Part shown: positions 1 through 10,899 of the stretch, piece after piece
Position numbering within the stretch: position 1 is the first letter of the stretch
How the letters are laid out: each line of letters opens with the position of its first letter
From: Sodiomyces alkalinus F11
Lineage: Eukaryota; Ascomycota; Sordariomycetes; Glomerellales; Plectosphaerellaceae
Reading direction: 5' to 3'
NCBI RefSeq assembly: GCF_003711515.1
Contig: NW_021167080.1
Location: 1,695,394-1,759,393 of the forward strand
Length of the DNA stretch: 64,000 bases
Program-made: the position numbers and the translations under genes
Notes under the pieces: generated by a model
The model's database searches: none
What the model saw: only the letters and a program-made list of their open reading frames with translations
Told to the model about the DNA's origin: nothing

Positions 1-611
1 ACCTTCCCTAGGCACGTATTGTGCCATTTGTACCAAGTCACCCAGCGGATGAGCGACTTTGAGCTCCCCTCGCAGATATTTGACTGCTGCTCCTATTCAT
101 TCCCCCCCTCTACCCAATCTCTCCTAACATCATCACCAGCCTCGCGCCTGCACCTGCCCTTTTCCACTTGCTGACCCTGCCTACAGCAAAACCTGAATAA
201 TTATCCGGCACGGTCAGCCCCTTATTGCATATTCCTTCTTCTATCTCCCCTCTCTATCCAACAATCAACCTCTCTACCTTACCCTTTTTCTTTCTGATAG
301 CACATACAGACAGAGTCGAGGAGATTTACCGTCGTCTACTCCCGTAGGTAGTTACCCAACTGCCAACTGACTACCTTATTCCCACTGTATCTCTACCTTC
401 ATTCCCAAATTCATCCTCCTTGTCCCCCAGGCCCCACACAAAACATTACCCACAACCGCCGCCGCACCGACCCTCGTTGCATCACTCTGCACGCGATCTA
501 ACCCCGATCGCTGGCTTGACCACTCTGACCGCCAAAGACAAAGTACTTTTCCCTCGTCCGACTCCGTCCCGTTACTTTTTCGACGTGTGCTCCGTTCCCT
601 CGTCGCTCGTC
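1..611. other. 5' leader/promoter region of the PP2A-A gene
   Basis: No gene is visible in this stretch. It is strongly pyrimidine-rich (many CT and CCC runs), as usual for fungal promoters and leaders, and runs directly into the start codon at 612. Open frames here are low-complexity P/S/H translations of the CT-rich strand. Confidence 0.6.
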
Positions 612-3418
612 ATGGCAGAACAGACGAACGTCAGCCAGGAGCTTTATCCTATCGCTGTGCTCATCGACGAGCTCAAGGTGCGTCCACCACCTTCCCCCCC
701 CCCCCTTCTCTCCCCTCCATTCCCCTCCCTTTTCTCCCTAGTCCTCCTCCTGGTCTGTTCCGTTCCGCCTACGTCAAAACGCCTTTCTCGCAACGGAGCT
801 GGCACTCAACTAATCTCCTGTGTCGACAGCACGATGATGTTCTCCTTCGCCTCAATGCCATTCACCGCCTCTCCACCATTGCTCTCGCCCTGGGCCCCGA
901 GCGCACACGCGACGAGCTTATCCCGTTTCTGGACGGTCAGTGCTCCTCTGCTCCCTTTTGCACCAGGCCATATACGCGCTTCGAGAATTATAGCTGAAAC
1001 CAAAGCCTTCTAGAATCCGTCGAGGACGAGGATGAAGTGCTTGTAGCCCTCAGCGAGGAGCTCGGCAACTTCGTTGAATATGTCGGAGGGCCTCAGTGGG
1101 GTCACGTCCTCCTGTCGCCTCTGGAGAACCTCGCCGCGATAGAGGAACCCGTCGTGCGCGACAAGGTAAATAATAGAAAGAAGAGCAACTTGCAACCATT
1201 CATTCGTCCTCTTTTTTTTTTTTTTTTTTTCTCTGACTTCCCATCTCTCCGCTCGTTACAGGNNNNNNNNNNCGTCCTCCTGTCGCCTCTGGAGAACCTC
1301 GCCGCGATAGAGGAACCCGTCGTGCGCGACAAGGTAAATAATAGAAAGAAGAGCAACTTGCAACCATGCACTCCGCCACTTGGTTGTCGTAACTGATTCT
1401 CTGACTTCCCATCTCTCCGCTCGTTACAGGCCGTCGAGTCTCTCAACAAGATCTGCCGCGAGATCTCCGAACAGCAAATCGAAGACTACTTCATCCCTCT
1501 CACATTCAGACTCTCCAAGGCAGACTGGTTTACCTCGAAAGTTTCAAGCTGCGGTCTCTACACCACCCCGTACAAGAGGGTTTCTGCTCAAACGCAAGAT
1601 GAGATGCGTAAAGCCTTTGCGCAGCTTGTCCATGATGAGACGCCCATGGTTCGCCGTCAGGCCGCCACCAAAATGGCCAAATTCGTCAAGGAGATGCCCG
1701 CCAACGTTGTCATTGACGACATGATGCCCCTCTTCCAACACCTCGCCCAGGACGACCAAGATAGCGTGCGACTGTTGACCGTCGACATTCTCGTCTCCAT
1801 CGCTGAAGTTGTGCCCAAGGAGCAACAGGCCAGTCACGGCGGAATTCTCGCCCTGTTGCGGAGTCTGATAGAGGATAAGAGTTGGAGGGTCCGCTACATG
1901 ATTGCCGACAAGTTTGAACAGGTGCGTGTGCTAGCTTGGGTGGGAGAGAGCACGAAGGAGCCCAGGAGCCCCGCCTTCTTCATCTACTCTTTCACTTCTT
2001 AGGGAGGTTCTGCGGTTTTGCTAAACGTTGCAATGACAGATGGCCAAGGCCGTAGACGACGAAGTGGTCTCTCGCGACCTTGTTCCTGCCTTCGTCAAGC
2101 TACTTAAGGACACCGAGGCTGAAGTCAGGACGGCCATTGCTGGTCAAATACCTGGGTTCTGTTCCCTCATCGACCGCAACGTCCTCCTGAACGACGTCAT
2201 GGGCAGCATCGAAGACCTCGTGTCTGACAGCTCGCAGCACGTTAGGGCCGCCCTGGGCACACAGATTAGCGGCCTTGCTCCGATTCTTGGCAAGCAAGAG
2301 TCTGTCTCCTTTCCCTCCCCCAAACATATAGATTTTGGCTGGAATAGCCGGCTTTGGCATGAACAGCGCGATACTGACTACTCACGCTCCCATGACAGGA
2401 CCATCGATCATCTTCTTCCCATGTTCCTCCAGATGTTGAAGGATGAATTTCCCGAGGTTCGGCTTCATATCATCTCGAAGCTCGAACTCGTCAACCAAGG
2501 TAGGTTTACTTTTCTGTCCCCTTTTTCGACTTGGTTCTTTGAACTTAGCCCACTACAAGCCTTGGCAACCTGTCGGCTTTAATTACAATGACTCTGACTG
2601 GGGTGTCTAGTTATCGGAATCGACCTGCTCTCGCAATCTCTTCTGCCAGCTATCATCCAGCTAGCTGAGGATAAGCAGTGGCGTGTGAGGTTGGCCATCA
2701 TCGAGTACATTCCCCTCTTGGCCAGCCAGCTTGGCGTGAAGTTCTTCGACGAGAAATTGAGCGATCTCTGCATGAGTTGGCTTGGTGATACAGTCTTCTC
2801 GATCCGCGAGGCTGCGACACACAACTTGAAGAAGCTTACTGAAGTCTTCGGGGTGGAGTGGGCGAACGAGGCCATTATTCCCAAGGTCATGGCCATGGGT
2901 AACCATCCCAATTACCTCTACCGAATGACCACCTGCTTCGCCATTTCTGTACGTTGGGCAGCCCCCCTAACTCCTGTCTTTAACACTTTCCTGTCCCTTT
3001 TCGGTTCCCAATCCTCTCTCCTGTATTGGTGGGAATGTGCGCTCACACTTGCTTTCAGACTTTGGCTCCGGTAGTGAGCATGGAGGTAATCGCCGGAAGC
3101 ATCCTTCCACAGCTCCTCGACAAGCTGGCCGATGATGACATCCCAAACATTCGATTCAACGTGGCCAAGACTTACGGCATCTTGATCGACGTGCTGCGCC
3201 GACTTCCCGAAGAGGGTACGATCTACTCTCTAGAAAAGGAAGGTGTCAGCTTCACGCCGTCTCCGCGGGGCATGGAGCTCATCCAGACTCGGATCCTGCC
3301 TAAACTCGAGCAGCTGCAAAAGGATGACGATGTGGACGTCCGCTATTTTGCGACCATGGCCGCCAATAGTGTGACGGGATCGGCGCCGGGTGGTGAGCCT
3401 ATGAATACATCACCATAG
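612..3418 (+). CDS. Protein phosphatase 2A scaffold subunit A (PR65, Tpd3/Paa1 type)
   Basis: Scaffold of the PP2A holoenzyme; its HEAT repeats hold the catalytic C and regulatory B subunits, acting in cytoplasm and nucleus. Exons by hand: 612-677, 830-935, 1014-1165, 1430-1921, 2040-2299, 2399-2499, 2611-2948, 3059-3418, giving 624 residues, near the fungal family length. The product is a continuous array of HEAT repeats with family-typical stretches such as [49 protein letters not shown] and [12 protein letters not shown]. The first Met precedes a well-formed N-terminal helix. The fifth intron has a weak donor (GTCTGT at 2300), supported by frame and similarity. Exon 3 and the following intron are duplicated across an N gap at 1263-1272; removing either copy leaves the gene intact. 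Identification is very secure; only the region of the gap is uncertain. Confidence 0.95.
1105..1430 (+). repeat. False tandem duplication around a 10-N gap
   Basis: Two 158-nt segments, 1105-1262 and 1273-1430, flank ten Ns. About 95 nt at their left ends and 32 nt at their right ends are identical. Only a 31-nt intron stretch differs (1200-1230 against 1368-1398), and there the first copy is mostly T. Equal length, identical flanks and T-only divergence point to overlapping contig ends that were not merged, with a low-quality tail in the first copy, rather than a real duplication. Confidence 0.85.
1263..1272. other. Assembly gap (10 N)
   Basis: Ten Ns lie between two near-identical 158-nt copies of PP2A-A exon 3 plus intron. 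The size is probably a default joiner rather than a measured distance. Confidence 0.99.
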
Positions 3419-4036
3419 ATGAGAGAAACATAATGAAGCAATTCCCACTACTTCTCCGACTGCCCCCTTTCCTCCCTCGCTCTATATCTCTCTCGCGCGC
3501 GCGCGCGCGTTGTTGTCCAACGCCCTTTTCCATCGATACATTGCATGCTTTCTCATCCCTCGGCCTCACCACCAGAGACGTTTCAAAAAATCGGATCTTT
3601 CGTGGCAAAAGAAAACAAGAAGTCTTCCAGGGAAATATTTAGACAAGAGCAGAGGGTAGGGTAATTCTGGGGGAGAAAGCGAAAGGATCACAAGAGAATG
3701 ACGGTACTCATCGTACCAAGGGTCTGATGAGTTGAGCATATGACTCGGGGCAACCGCCGGAAGTCTGGCGTGGTACGAGGGCAAGACAGATGATTACTAC
3801 CCGACGTAGCTGGTATATCCGGGCACGGGACTCCATGTATGAAAGTGCGAGGTCTTAATGATGAAAAAAAGCAGTTTCTGAACAAAGTTCGCTGTTCAAA
3901 TGTCGGGTATCATAGCAATTGAGAAAGGGTTTTCTTTGCCCCCCTTCCCACCCTGGCCAAACCTCCAACTTCTCCTGGTCTACCACCAGGTCATCCCATA
4001 CATAGTCACGGCTAGTTACTAACACTATCCCATTCC
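3419..4036. other. Intergenic region between convergent PP2A-A and EFM4 genes
   Basis: No gene seen. It should hold the two 3' untranslated regions. A short (CG)8 run sits at 3494-3509, about 75 nt after the PP2A-A stop codon. Confidence 0.6.
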
Positions 4037-5063
4037 CTACCTCTTAGCATGTTTCTGGAAGCAGAGCGTACTGATGGCTTGACCCTTGGCGCCGCCAAAC
4101 TGGAAACTAGGATACTCAATGGAGCCGACAGCGGCCAAGCTGCCAGCCTCGTCCACCTCGGCGGTGTCGGCATCCTCAAACCAGGCCCGCAGCTCATCCT
4201 CGGTCCAGTTGCAACTCGTGACGAGGAAGAGGCCGCCCGGTTTCAGGAGACGCAGCACGCGGGCACGGTACCCTTCACACACGCGGCGGCCGGTCTGGGC
4301 GTCCTGTTCCGGGGAAAGACATACGGCGTCGAAGGTGCCCTTGTCCAGGACGACGTCCCAGCCGGTCTTTGCCTGGGCGCCGCCGAGCGCGACCTCCAGC
4401 GGGCCGCGGAGGACGTCCCATTCGGCGAATTCGACCGAGGGGATTTCTTCTTCTTCTTTTTCTTCGTCGTCGTCGTCCTGTGTTTCTGAAGGTACGTCGA
4501 CGACCTCGTCCATCGCATCCTGGTCGCCTCCCGCCTCGTCTTCATCTTCGTCTTGGTCCATATGATCGTCGTCGTCACCGCCGCGGCGCTCCTTCCGCTT
4601 CTCGGCGACTTGGCGCGCCAGGGCGACGCTGGCGGCGGAGTAGTCGACGCCCAGCATGGGGCCGCGCCAGCCGTCTTCGCGGAGGGCGAACAGGAGGCTC
4701 CCGTTCCCGCAGCCGAGGTCGAGGAAGGAGGCGTCCTCGCGGCGGATCTCGTGGTCGAAGGTGGCGGATTCGGTGAGCTGGTCGAGGTAGAGCACGGTGC
4801 GGGATTCGGCGTCGGCGTCGTCGAACCAGACGGTGCCTTCGTCGCGGGGGTTCGAGGCGTGGTTTTGCAGTTCGGAGGCGTACAGGTTGTCCCAGCTATA
4901 TTTTCGGAGGGTCGAGAAAACGGCGAGTTAGACTTGATACTGGCATTTTCGAATGAAGCGTGTTGAATATGGGTTGGACCACGGGGAGAGTAAGTATTCG
5001 AGGGACGTACTATTCTTTTGTTCCGAGCTTCGAGGGTTCGAGGTGAGTAGGTTTGGACGACAT
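4037..5063 (-). CDS. EFM4-type protein-lysine N-methyltransferase (translation elongation factor 1-alpha)
   Basis: Class I S-adenosylmethionine-dependent methyltransferase of the Efm4/See1 family, which in yeast methylates a lysine of eEF1A in the cytosol. Exon 1 is 5063-5011 and encodes MSSKPTHLEPSKLGTKE; an intron (5010-4896, donor GTACGT) splits a Tyr codon, and exon 2 is 4895-4037. The product has 303 residues. Visible features are the family start LGTKEYWDNLYASELQNH (residues 13-30), motif I DLGCGNGSLLF (77-87), a very acidic insert (about 124-168), and LDKGTFDAVCLSPE (201-214), where Efm4 proteins have their post-motif II signature, then LLKPGGLFLVTSCNWTE. The acidic insert lengthens the protein relative to the compact yeast enzyme. 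A one-exon model would lack the N-terminal signature, so the spliced start is preferred. The specific substrate is inferred from the family. Confidence 0.9.
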
Positions 5064-6048
5064 TCTTTTCTTCTTTCTTTTTTCGAGAGAGAGAGAGTGT
5101 GTAATTCCCGGTAGACCACTTGCAAATTGGTAATTCAGTAGGTGTAACAAGTTTGAGAAACCAGTATGTCTCTGCGCGTTCTTTCTTCGAAGAACTGATA
5201 TTTGAACTTGCCTGCCACCCCAAGTCAGTATTTTGGCCAAAGTGGGGGTGGGCGACAACACTCGGAAAAGCAAGCGGTGAGCGTCCCGAGACCAAAAGCG
5301 TAACAGATGGTGGGGCAAGGCAAGCTCGAGACAACCCAAAATGTATCGGCGGGGAAAGAGGGGTACCTGACTACCTACCTCACCTTACCTACCGGTATCT
5401 AAGGTACAACGGTACATACGGCGTAGGTACCACGAAGTGGATACCTTAGTTCTTCACCTCAAGCACCAAAAGGGGGGGAGGGGATCCAGGTACCTATGTA
5501 GAAGTAAAACGCGCACGAGGCTGAATGCCTACCTAGGCGAGGCTGTGTCTATTGGATGTACCTGACTTAGGTGCTCTCCTATCACGAACACAGGGATGAC
5601 CAATGGCCCGCCAGAAAGGCATATCATTACTTTGGTACAGACCAGACTTCAGCTACAGCCGCATCTGCCCTTTGGCCTCTTTGGCATCAGACATGAACTT
5701 CTCTCCTATATTGTTCGACTTGCGCACCGGGTCGATGAGTCGGCTACACCTCATCCTGGTCCTCAGCAAGGCGAAATATATCATTCCACCAGCATCATCC
5801 CCTGGTATATAACTCGACTTGACCCGCATCTGTATCCGCATGTTCCCTCCCCATGCTTCCTTGTCTTGACGCTTCACATTGCAAAGCCGATGGTAGGAAA
5901 CATAAATCTTTCCATGGCCGCCAATACACCCAATCATGGCTTATAACAAATCTTTTTGCCCAAGAAACACAGCCTCCCACGTCATCTCGTCTATAGTCAT
6001 AGTCCCCGGGGTCGTGAAGCGTCACCTTGCGTGTATTCCTTCACTTCT
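5064..6048. other. Intergenic region with ACCTTACCTACC-type motifs
   Basis: No gene recognised. It contains the EFM4 promoter and the 3' end of the Q-rich gene. Around 5366-5412 and 5490-5580 are several copies of the short GGTACCT/TACCTACCT motif family found in other intergenic regions of the window. Confidence 0.5.
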
Positions 6049-8568
6049 CTAGCCAAGCGTCCAGACCGGTGCCTTCATGAGTACCTGTCGACCACGTACT
6101 TCTACGGCCAGGAAGGCCGCGAACCGGATCTTGCCGCTATCCTTCGGTGGTGGAACTGCAAAAGTTGCCGTGTCAGTATTTTTGGCATTGACAAACGAGG
6201 ACGCGGGGACGAGACTGCTCTTCCTCGCCGGGATCGCCACGGCCGGACCTTTGCCGCTACTGCTGCCGCTGCCGCCACCGGTCTTGCTACTGCTGCTCTT
6301 GCCGTCTTGTAAGGTTGTAAACGTACCGTTTCGGGACTTGTCCCCACGTGCTCTGGAACCGGCGCCTTCCCTCCCATCTGGCTCCTCCGCCCTTCCGTCA
6401 TCGACCTGTTCGCCGTCGCCCTGCGTTTCGATCGCAGGCAGGCCAGACTTTTCCACCTCCATAACATTGAGGTTGACCGGGTCACCCGGTAGGGGGTAGG
6501 TGAGGGCGACGTCTCGGCTCTCCAGGGGCATGTTGGCCGCGATGCTGACCGCCAGTTCGATGATCATCGACGCGCTGCCGTCCACGCCAGTCGGTGGGGG
6601 TTCGGCCAGATACTGGAATAGGGTCGCCGTCAGGTTGGCGGTGGCCATCCGCGTAAAGTCGGCTCTATTCTCCGCGCTTTCCGGCGACTTGATGATGTGC
6701 TGCAGGCCCTCGAGTGTGGCCATGCGCCAGCTGACCACCTTGGTCGTCAGGGCCTCGAACTCCTCCTGCGCGTTCATCGTGTACGAGAACCGCCGGATGT
6801 TCAGCTCGATGTCCTTGAGCTGCCGGCTGAGGTCATAGTTCAGGCCCGGGTGGAAGCATTTGTCAAAAATTTCCTCGACGATCCAGCGCGTGATAACCGC
6901 CCGGCCCACTGCCGTCATCTCCTGCTTGCCCGTCTTGAGCGCCTCGGCGCTGACGTATTTGTTGAGCCACTGGGGAACCGTGCGCCAGTCTTTGCGGATG
7001 TTGAACGATAGGTTATTGATGGCGCCATTCAGCCGGTTGAAACGTGTGAGGTATTCGCTGTCGTCCAGCGCCGTTCGCGACTGTGTGATGCGCTGGTTGG
7101 CAATAGCATTCTGCAGTTGCTCGACCTGCAAGGTGAGATTCTCAATCTGCGTCTTGCCATCGAAATAGAGGCGCTTAACGTTCTTGTATTTCGTCACTAT
7201 TAAGGTGATCTGGTTAGCGCCGGCCCGTTCTTCCCCACACGCGGCATGATTTGTCGGTCTGGAAAAAGAGACATAAAAAGGAAACGTACAGAGCTCTTTG
7301 AACTTTTCGGGATCAGCAAGGTTCTGATCGGCATTGGCGGGCTGGGGGCTATTTCTGCCTTGGTCTCCAACCTGCCCTTCGAACTGCGCTGCCCTTTCTT
7401 GGCCACCGGCAACTCGAAGAGTGTTACCCTGTCCGCCTGCGGCGCCCGGAGGAAGCTGGCTCAGCCTGTAACCAGAGGGCGGACCTTGCGGGGGCTGGTC
7501 GACAGTGCGGATCGTCTTTTCTGCCTCGGGAGGCGGTCGTCGGTTGTTAGGCGGCCCTCCGGGAGCCATATTCTCTTCCTGTCCCTCTTGATGCTGGTGG
7601 TGACGGGTCTGTTCGGGCTGACGCTGGCGCTGGTGCTGGTCTAGCTGGTCCTGCCGTTCACGGTCTGGGAGAGAATCTTCGCGCTTGGGAAGGACCGGCA
7701 CACTCTCTCGCTGGAAAGGAGGCTGGTTAGGCTGAGACTTGATGTCTTGAGCACCGCCGCGGTTCGTCAAGACGGGGGACTGATGAACGGATTGCGTATT
7801 TGGGGACTGCGAGTCCGAGTCGGCGACGGCAGAAGAGTCATGCGACAGCCGAGAGACTGACCCAGAAATTTTCTCCTGCGGTGTGGCGGCCCGATTCTGG
7901 CTAGCGACGCCGGCGAAGATGGGGGAAGGGCCACCGCTCGGAGGCTGCGAGTGATACTGGCCCGCTGCCTGGTAGGTTGGCTCGGGCGAAGGGTCGAAAA
8001 TGGCTTGGCCGTACTGGATCTGCTGGCCACTCGAGGTCCGTTGCTGCTGTTGCTGCTGTCGATAGATGAGCTCCTCGTACTGGACCGGCTCGAAGTCGCT
8101 AGGGGCAAAAACAACGGAGTGGCGGTCCGACTTGTGGGGATTCTGTACGATAAAGCTCCTGTTAGAACCGCTTCCCACCAGGTGCTCTTCCAATTCACCG
8201 GGTCCTTGAAGGGGTGAGGGCCGGGTATAAGGGCCTTGCTGGTCCGTGGGCCAGTCGCTCGGTTGGTCGAGAGAGACCTGGGAGACGGCGAACGGGATGG
8301 ATGGTGGGTTTCTCACTCGTAAAGAATCTCGACGGTCAAGGCCACCGGCAGCGTGGTCGTACTGGAGGGACTGGGAATGGGAGTGATGAGGCTGGTACTG
8401 TTGCTGCTGTTGGGAGGGCGGGTGGTACGTGGAATGCTGGGGCTGAGACTGCTGCGGCTGCGGCTGCGGCTGCGGCTGCGGCTGCTGGTGGTGGTCTTGC
8501 GCTCTAGTCAGGATGTTTTTAATCAGCTTCCTAGCAGACTTCTTCTGCTCGGGCGGTGGTGGTGGTGG

Positions 8569-8606
<38 letters not shown>

Positions 8607-9528
8607 GAGGCTGGTGCTGTTGAGGCAGCTGCTGATAGGAGTAGTGGGCAGGAGTGCCGACCGGGGAATCGAACGTAGCCTGGAGGTCGTCTACGGAGCC
8701 GGTAGCAGCGTTGTACTGGGGATGCACGTGGATTGGAGCGACGTTGGGGAAGCGATGCGATGCGAAGTCCTGGCGAGGAGGCGGTTGTTGCTGCGGCGGG
8801 GTTGGCGGTGGTTGTTCTGGGTCTGTTTGTGATTGTTGCAATTGGGCCAGTAACTGCGCCTTTGTGCGGGCCAGGTCTTGCAGCTGTTGCTGCAACGCCC
8901 TATCAAGAGATTCACTCGCACTATAGGAGTTGGAAGGCGAAGCGGAGGGGAGGCTGTCACTGGCAGCACCGTCGTGGTGATAATGGTGCTGGTCTTCGAC
9001 GTCGACGTTTCTGTCGGTGTCAGTATCGGTGTCGGTGTCAGAACCTTCTTGGTTGTAGTCGGAATCGTGATGGCGATGGCGATGGTGGTGGTGTTGTTGG
9101 TGATGGTGATGGTGTTGTGATTGTGAATGTAGTTGTGGTTGTGGTTGTAGTAGTTGTTCCTGGTAGTTGTGGGGCTGTTGGGTAGTACCTGGATTTTGGG
9201 TTTGGTGGAGGTTCTTCTGGGTTTGGGCGGTGTTGTTAGTACCTGTCGTTGCGCCGGAACCCACTGATGACGAAGCGGTCTTGGGCTCTTGCCTTACACG
9301 TACTTCAGGCCCTGAGGATCCTCCGGCTCCTACTAAACCCACTCCCTCTGCTCCTGCTCCTCCGGTCGATTGCGATGATGGCAAGGTAGATGTCGTTGTC
9401 GCTGTCGCCGTGGCCGACGATTTTGAGGAGGAGGCTGTGGCAGGCGTCTGAGGATCGCTCGTTGTTGCACTGACAAGAGCGTTCTGGGAACGATTGCTAT
9501 GTTTACCAATGCGGCCGAAGGTTGGCAT
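6049..9528 (-). CDS. Large Q/H-rich conserved fungal protein of unknown function
   Basis: I do not recognise a named family. The model starts at the ATG giving MPTFGRIGKHSNRSQ (9526-9528) and has one intron, 7289-7197 (donor GTACGT, branch GCTAAC, acceptor AATAG), which is 93 nt, stop-free and in frame, so a single-ORF call would wrongly include it. The spliced product has 1128 residues. Residues 1 to about 740 are low complexity: Ser/Thr/Gly-rich, a His/Gln block, a DT dipeptide run, long poly-Gln, and P/Q-rich stretches. From about 745 (LLTKYKNVKRLYFDGK) to about 1010 the sequence becomes non-repetitive and helical, with stretches such as DDSEYLTRFNRLNGAINNL, WLNKYVSAEALKTGKQEM and ITRWIVEEIFDKCFHPGL, and looks like a folded domain. 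The C-terminal 110 residues are again disordered. Nuclear or RNA-related function is possible but not shown. Confidence 0.85.
8568..8607 (-). repeat. GTT/CAA triplet repeat encoding poly-Gln
   Basis: An in-frame trinucleotide run on the minus strand encodes about 13 consecutive Gln, followed by a poly-Pro run, inside the low-complexity half of the Q/H-rich gene. Such runs are length-variable between strains. Confidence 0.8.
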
Positions 9529-10426
9529 TATTCTTACGGTCCTTCGTTGTACCCCCTGCAAAAGCGTCTCGCGTCTTTCGCCTCCGGCGCTGTGGCGGGC
9601 GCTCTGGGATAGACCTAGGGAGCGGTGGCAATGTTATAACACAGAACAGTAATCACTGGGTATTATGGGAGATGAGAGGGAGAGAAGGAGAGAAGGGGAG
9701 GAAAAAGAGAGAAAGAGATAGGGCACAGAGGAGAGGAGAGGAGGAGGATGTTCCCTGTCATGTAAGCACGAGGCACGAGAAAAGCGGGAGACAGGCGACA
9801 GGATAGGGCAGAATGGAAAAGGGGTTAACACCGCAAAAGGGCGAAAATGCGGGGTGTTTGGGCTACTGGGCCCTGCTTGGTGGAAGAGAATACGGAGATG
9901 CATTGGATGAACCTCTAGCTTTACTAAATATAGCAATGACACGGAAGCGTACGTTGTAGGCATCCAAGTTCGAATAGGGTCCATGTACGTTGTACATAAA
10001 AGCATCTACGATGTACGTTGTATGTACGATAAACGGCTATGCATATTAGTGGGAGCAGTATAAACCTTACACGTAATTACAGCGCAAACTGTTCCGGGTA
10101 CCGGAGTAATTACTTCGCACCGCGTGTAAAAGAAGTTCGCGTCCACTCCGCACTGCCAAACGAGTTGCGCAGCTGCTCCAAATTGCTACAAGTGTACGCC
10201 ACAGTATAAGGTAAGTAGCGCATCATTTCGTACGAAGAACCGCATCTACCGCTGCCCCACTCCAGGCCGACCCCATATGACGATTCCTGGCCTATGATAA
10301 GGTAGCTGCCGGGATCGGAGTTATTGGGCACGGGGGCATTAGTAATTACTCTGTACAGTGCATCGTCACTAAATCCTACCTCACGGATAAGATAATCAAA
10401 GCACAGATGTAATTACCGTTTGACTA

Positions 10427-10432
10427 CACGTG
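10427..10432. promoter_or_regulatory. CACGTG E-box upstream of the ycf1-like gene
   Basis: Perfect palindromic CACGTG about 500 nt before the transporter ATG. A second copy with a TTCACGTG context lies at 10824-10829. This is the core site of Cbf1-type bHLH proteins, and a Cbf1-like gene is present in this window at 30676-31901. Function is inferred from motif only. Confidence 0.4.
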
Positions 10433-10823
10433 TACAACGTACTTTGTAAGCCGCTTTTGTGGGTGCCTCCATCTCTTCAGCTTCCGATTGGCCGGCCCGG
10501 TGTAGCTTACACTGTGAAAACATCGCGAATTGGGTCATTTGTATACCTTCTACTACGAGATTCTTTTTCATCCTCCACCGACCTCCTCTCTTTCCTCTCT
10601 CTCGCACGCTGCGTCCGTCCCAGTGTCTCACCAGGAAACTTGATAATTGTACGGATATTCCACATACAATATCGACTTGGCTTCCACCTCTCTCTCTCTT
10701 TTCCAATCTTCCATTTCTCTCATTCATCTTTTCTCAGCTCCTCAGGTGAATCAACAGGACACGCTTTAGTAGCGATAAACGAGCTGCGGCCCCGCGCCAG
10801 CTTCAACCAGCGTGAAATCCCTT

Positions 10824-10829
10824 CACGTG
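10824..10829 (+). promoter_or_regulatory. TCACGTG box close to the ycf1-like start
   Basis: The sequence TTCACGTGTT lies 105 nt upstream of the ATG at 10935. TCACGTG is the preferred core of yeast Cbf1. It may lie in the transcribed leader rather than the promoter. Confidence 0.4.
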
Positions 10830-10876
10830 TTCCAACCGATTCCTCCGAAGACCACCTCAAGACCACTACAGAGTAC

Positions 10877-10899
10877 ATGAGCAGCGTAGCATGACTTGA
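10877..10899 (+). promoter_or_regulatory. Two overlapping minimal upstream ORFs before the ycf1-like start
   Basis: ATG AGC AGC GTA GCA TGA (10877-10894) is followed by the overlapping ATG ACT TGA (10891-10899), ending 35 nt before the main ATG at 10935. If both lie in the mature leader they could lower or condition translation. Presence in the mRNA is not shown. Confidence 0.4.

Noticed and set aside
4243..5334. 363-residue minus-strand frame over the EFM4 gene
   Set aside because: It overlaps the real methyltransferase in another frame and is rich in Thr/Ser/Arg/Lys from GC-rich codons; it shows no domain.
8353..9185. Plus-strand frames rich in Leu or Val within the Q/H-rich gene
   Set aside because: They are reverse readings of Gln- and His-codon repeats of the true minus-strand gene.
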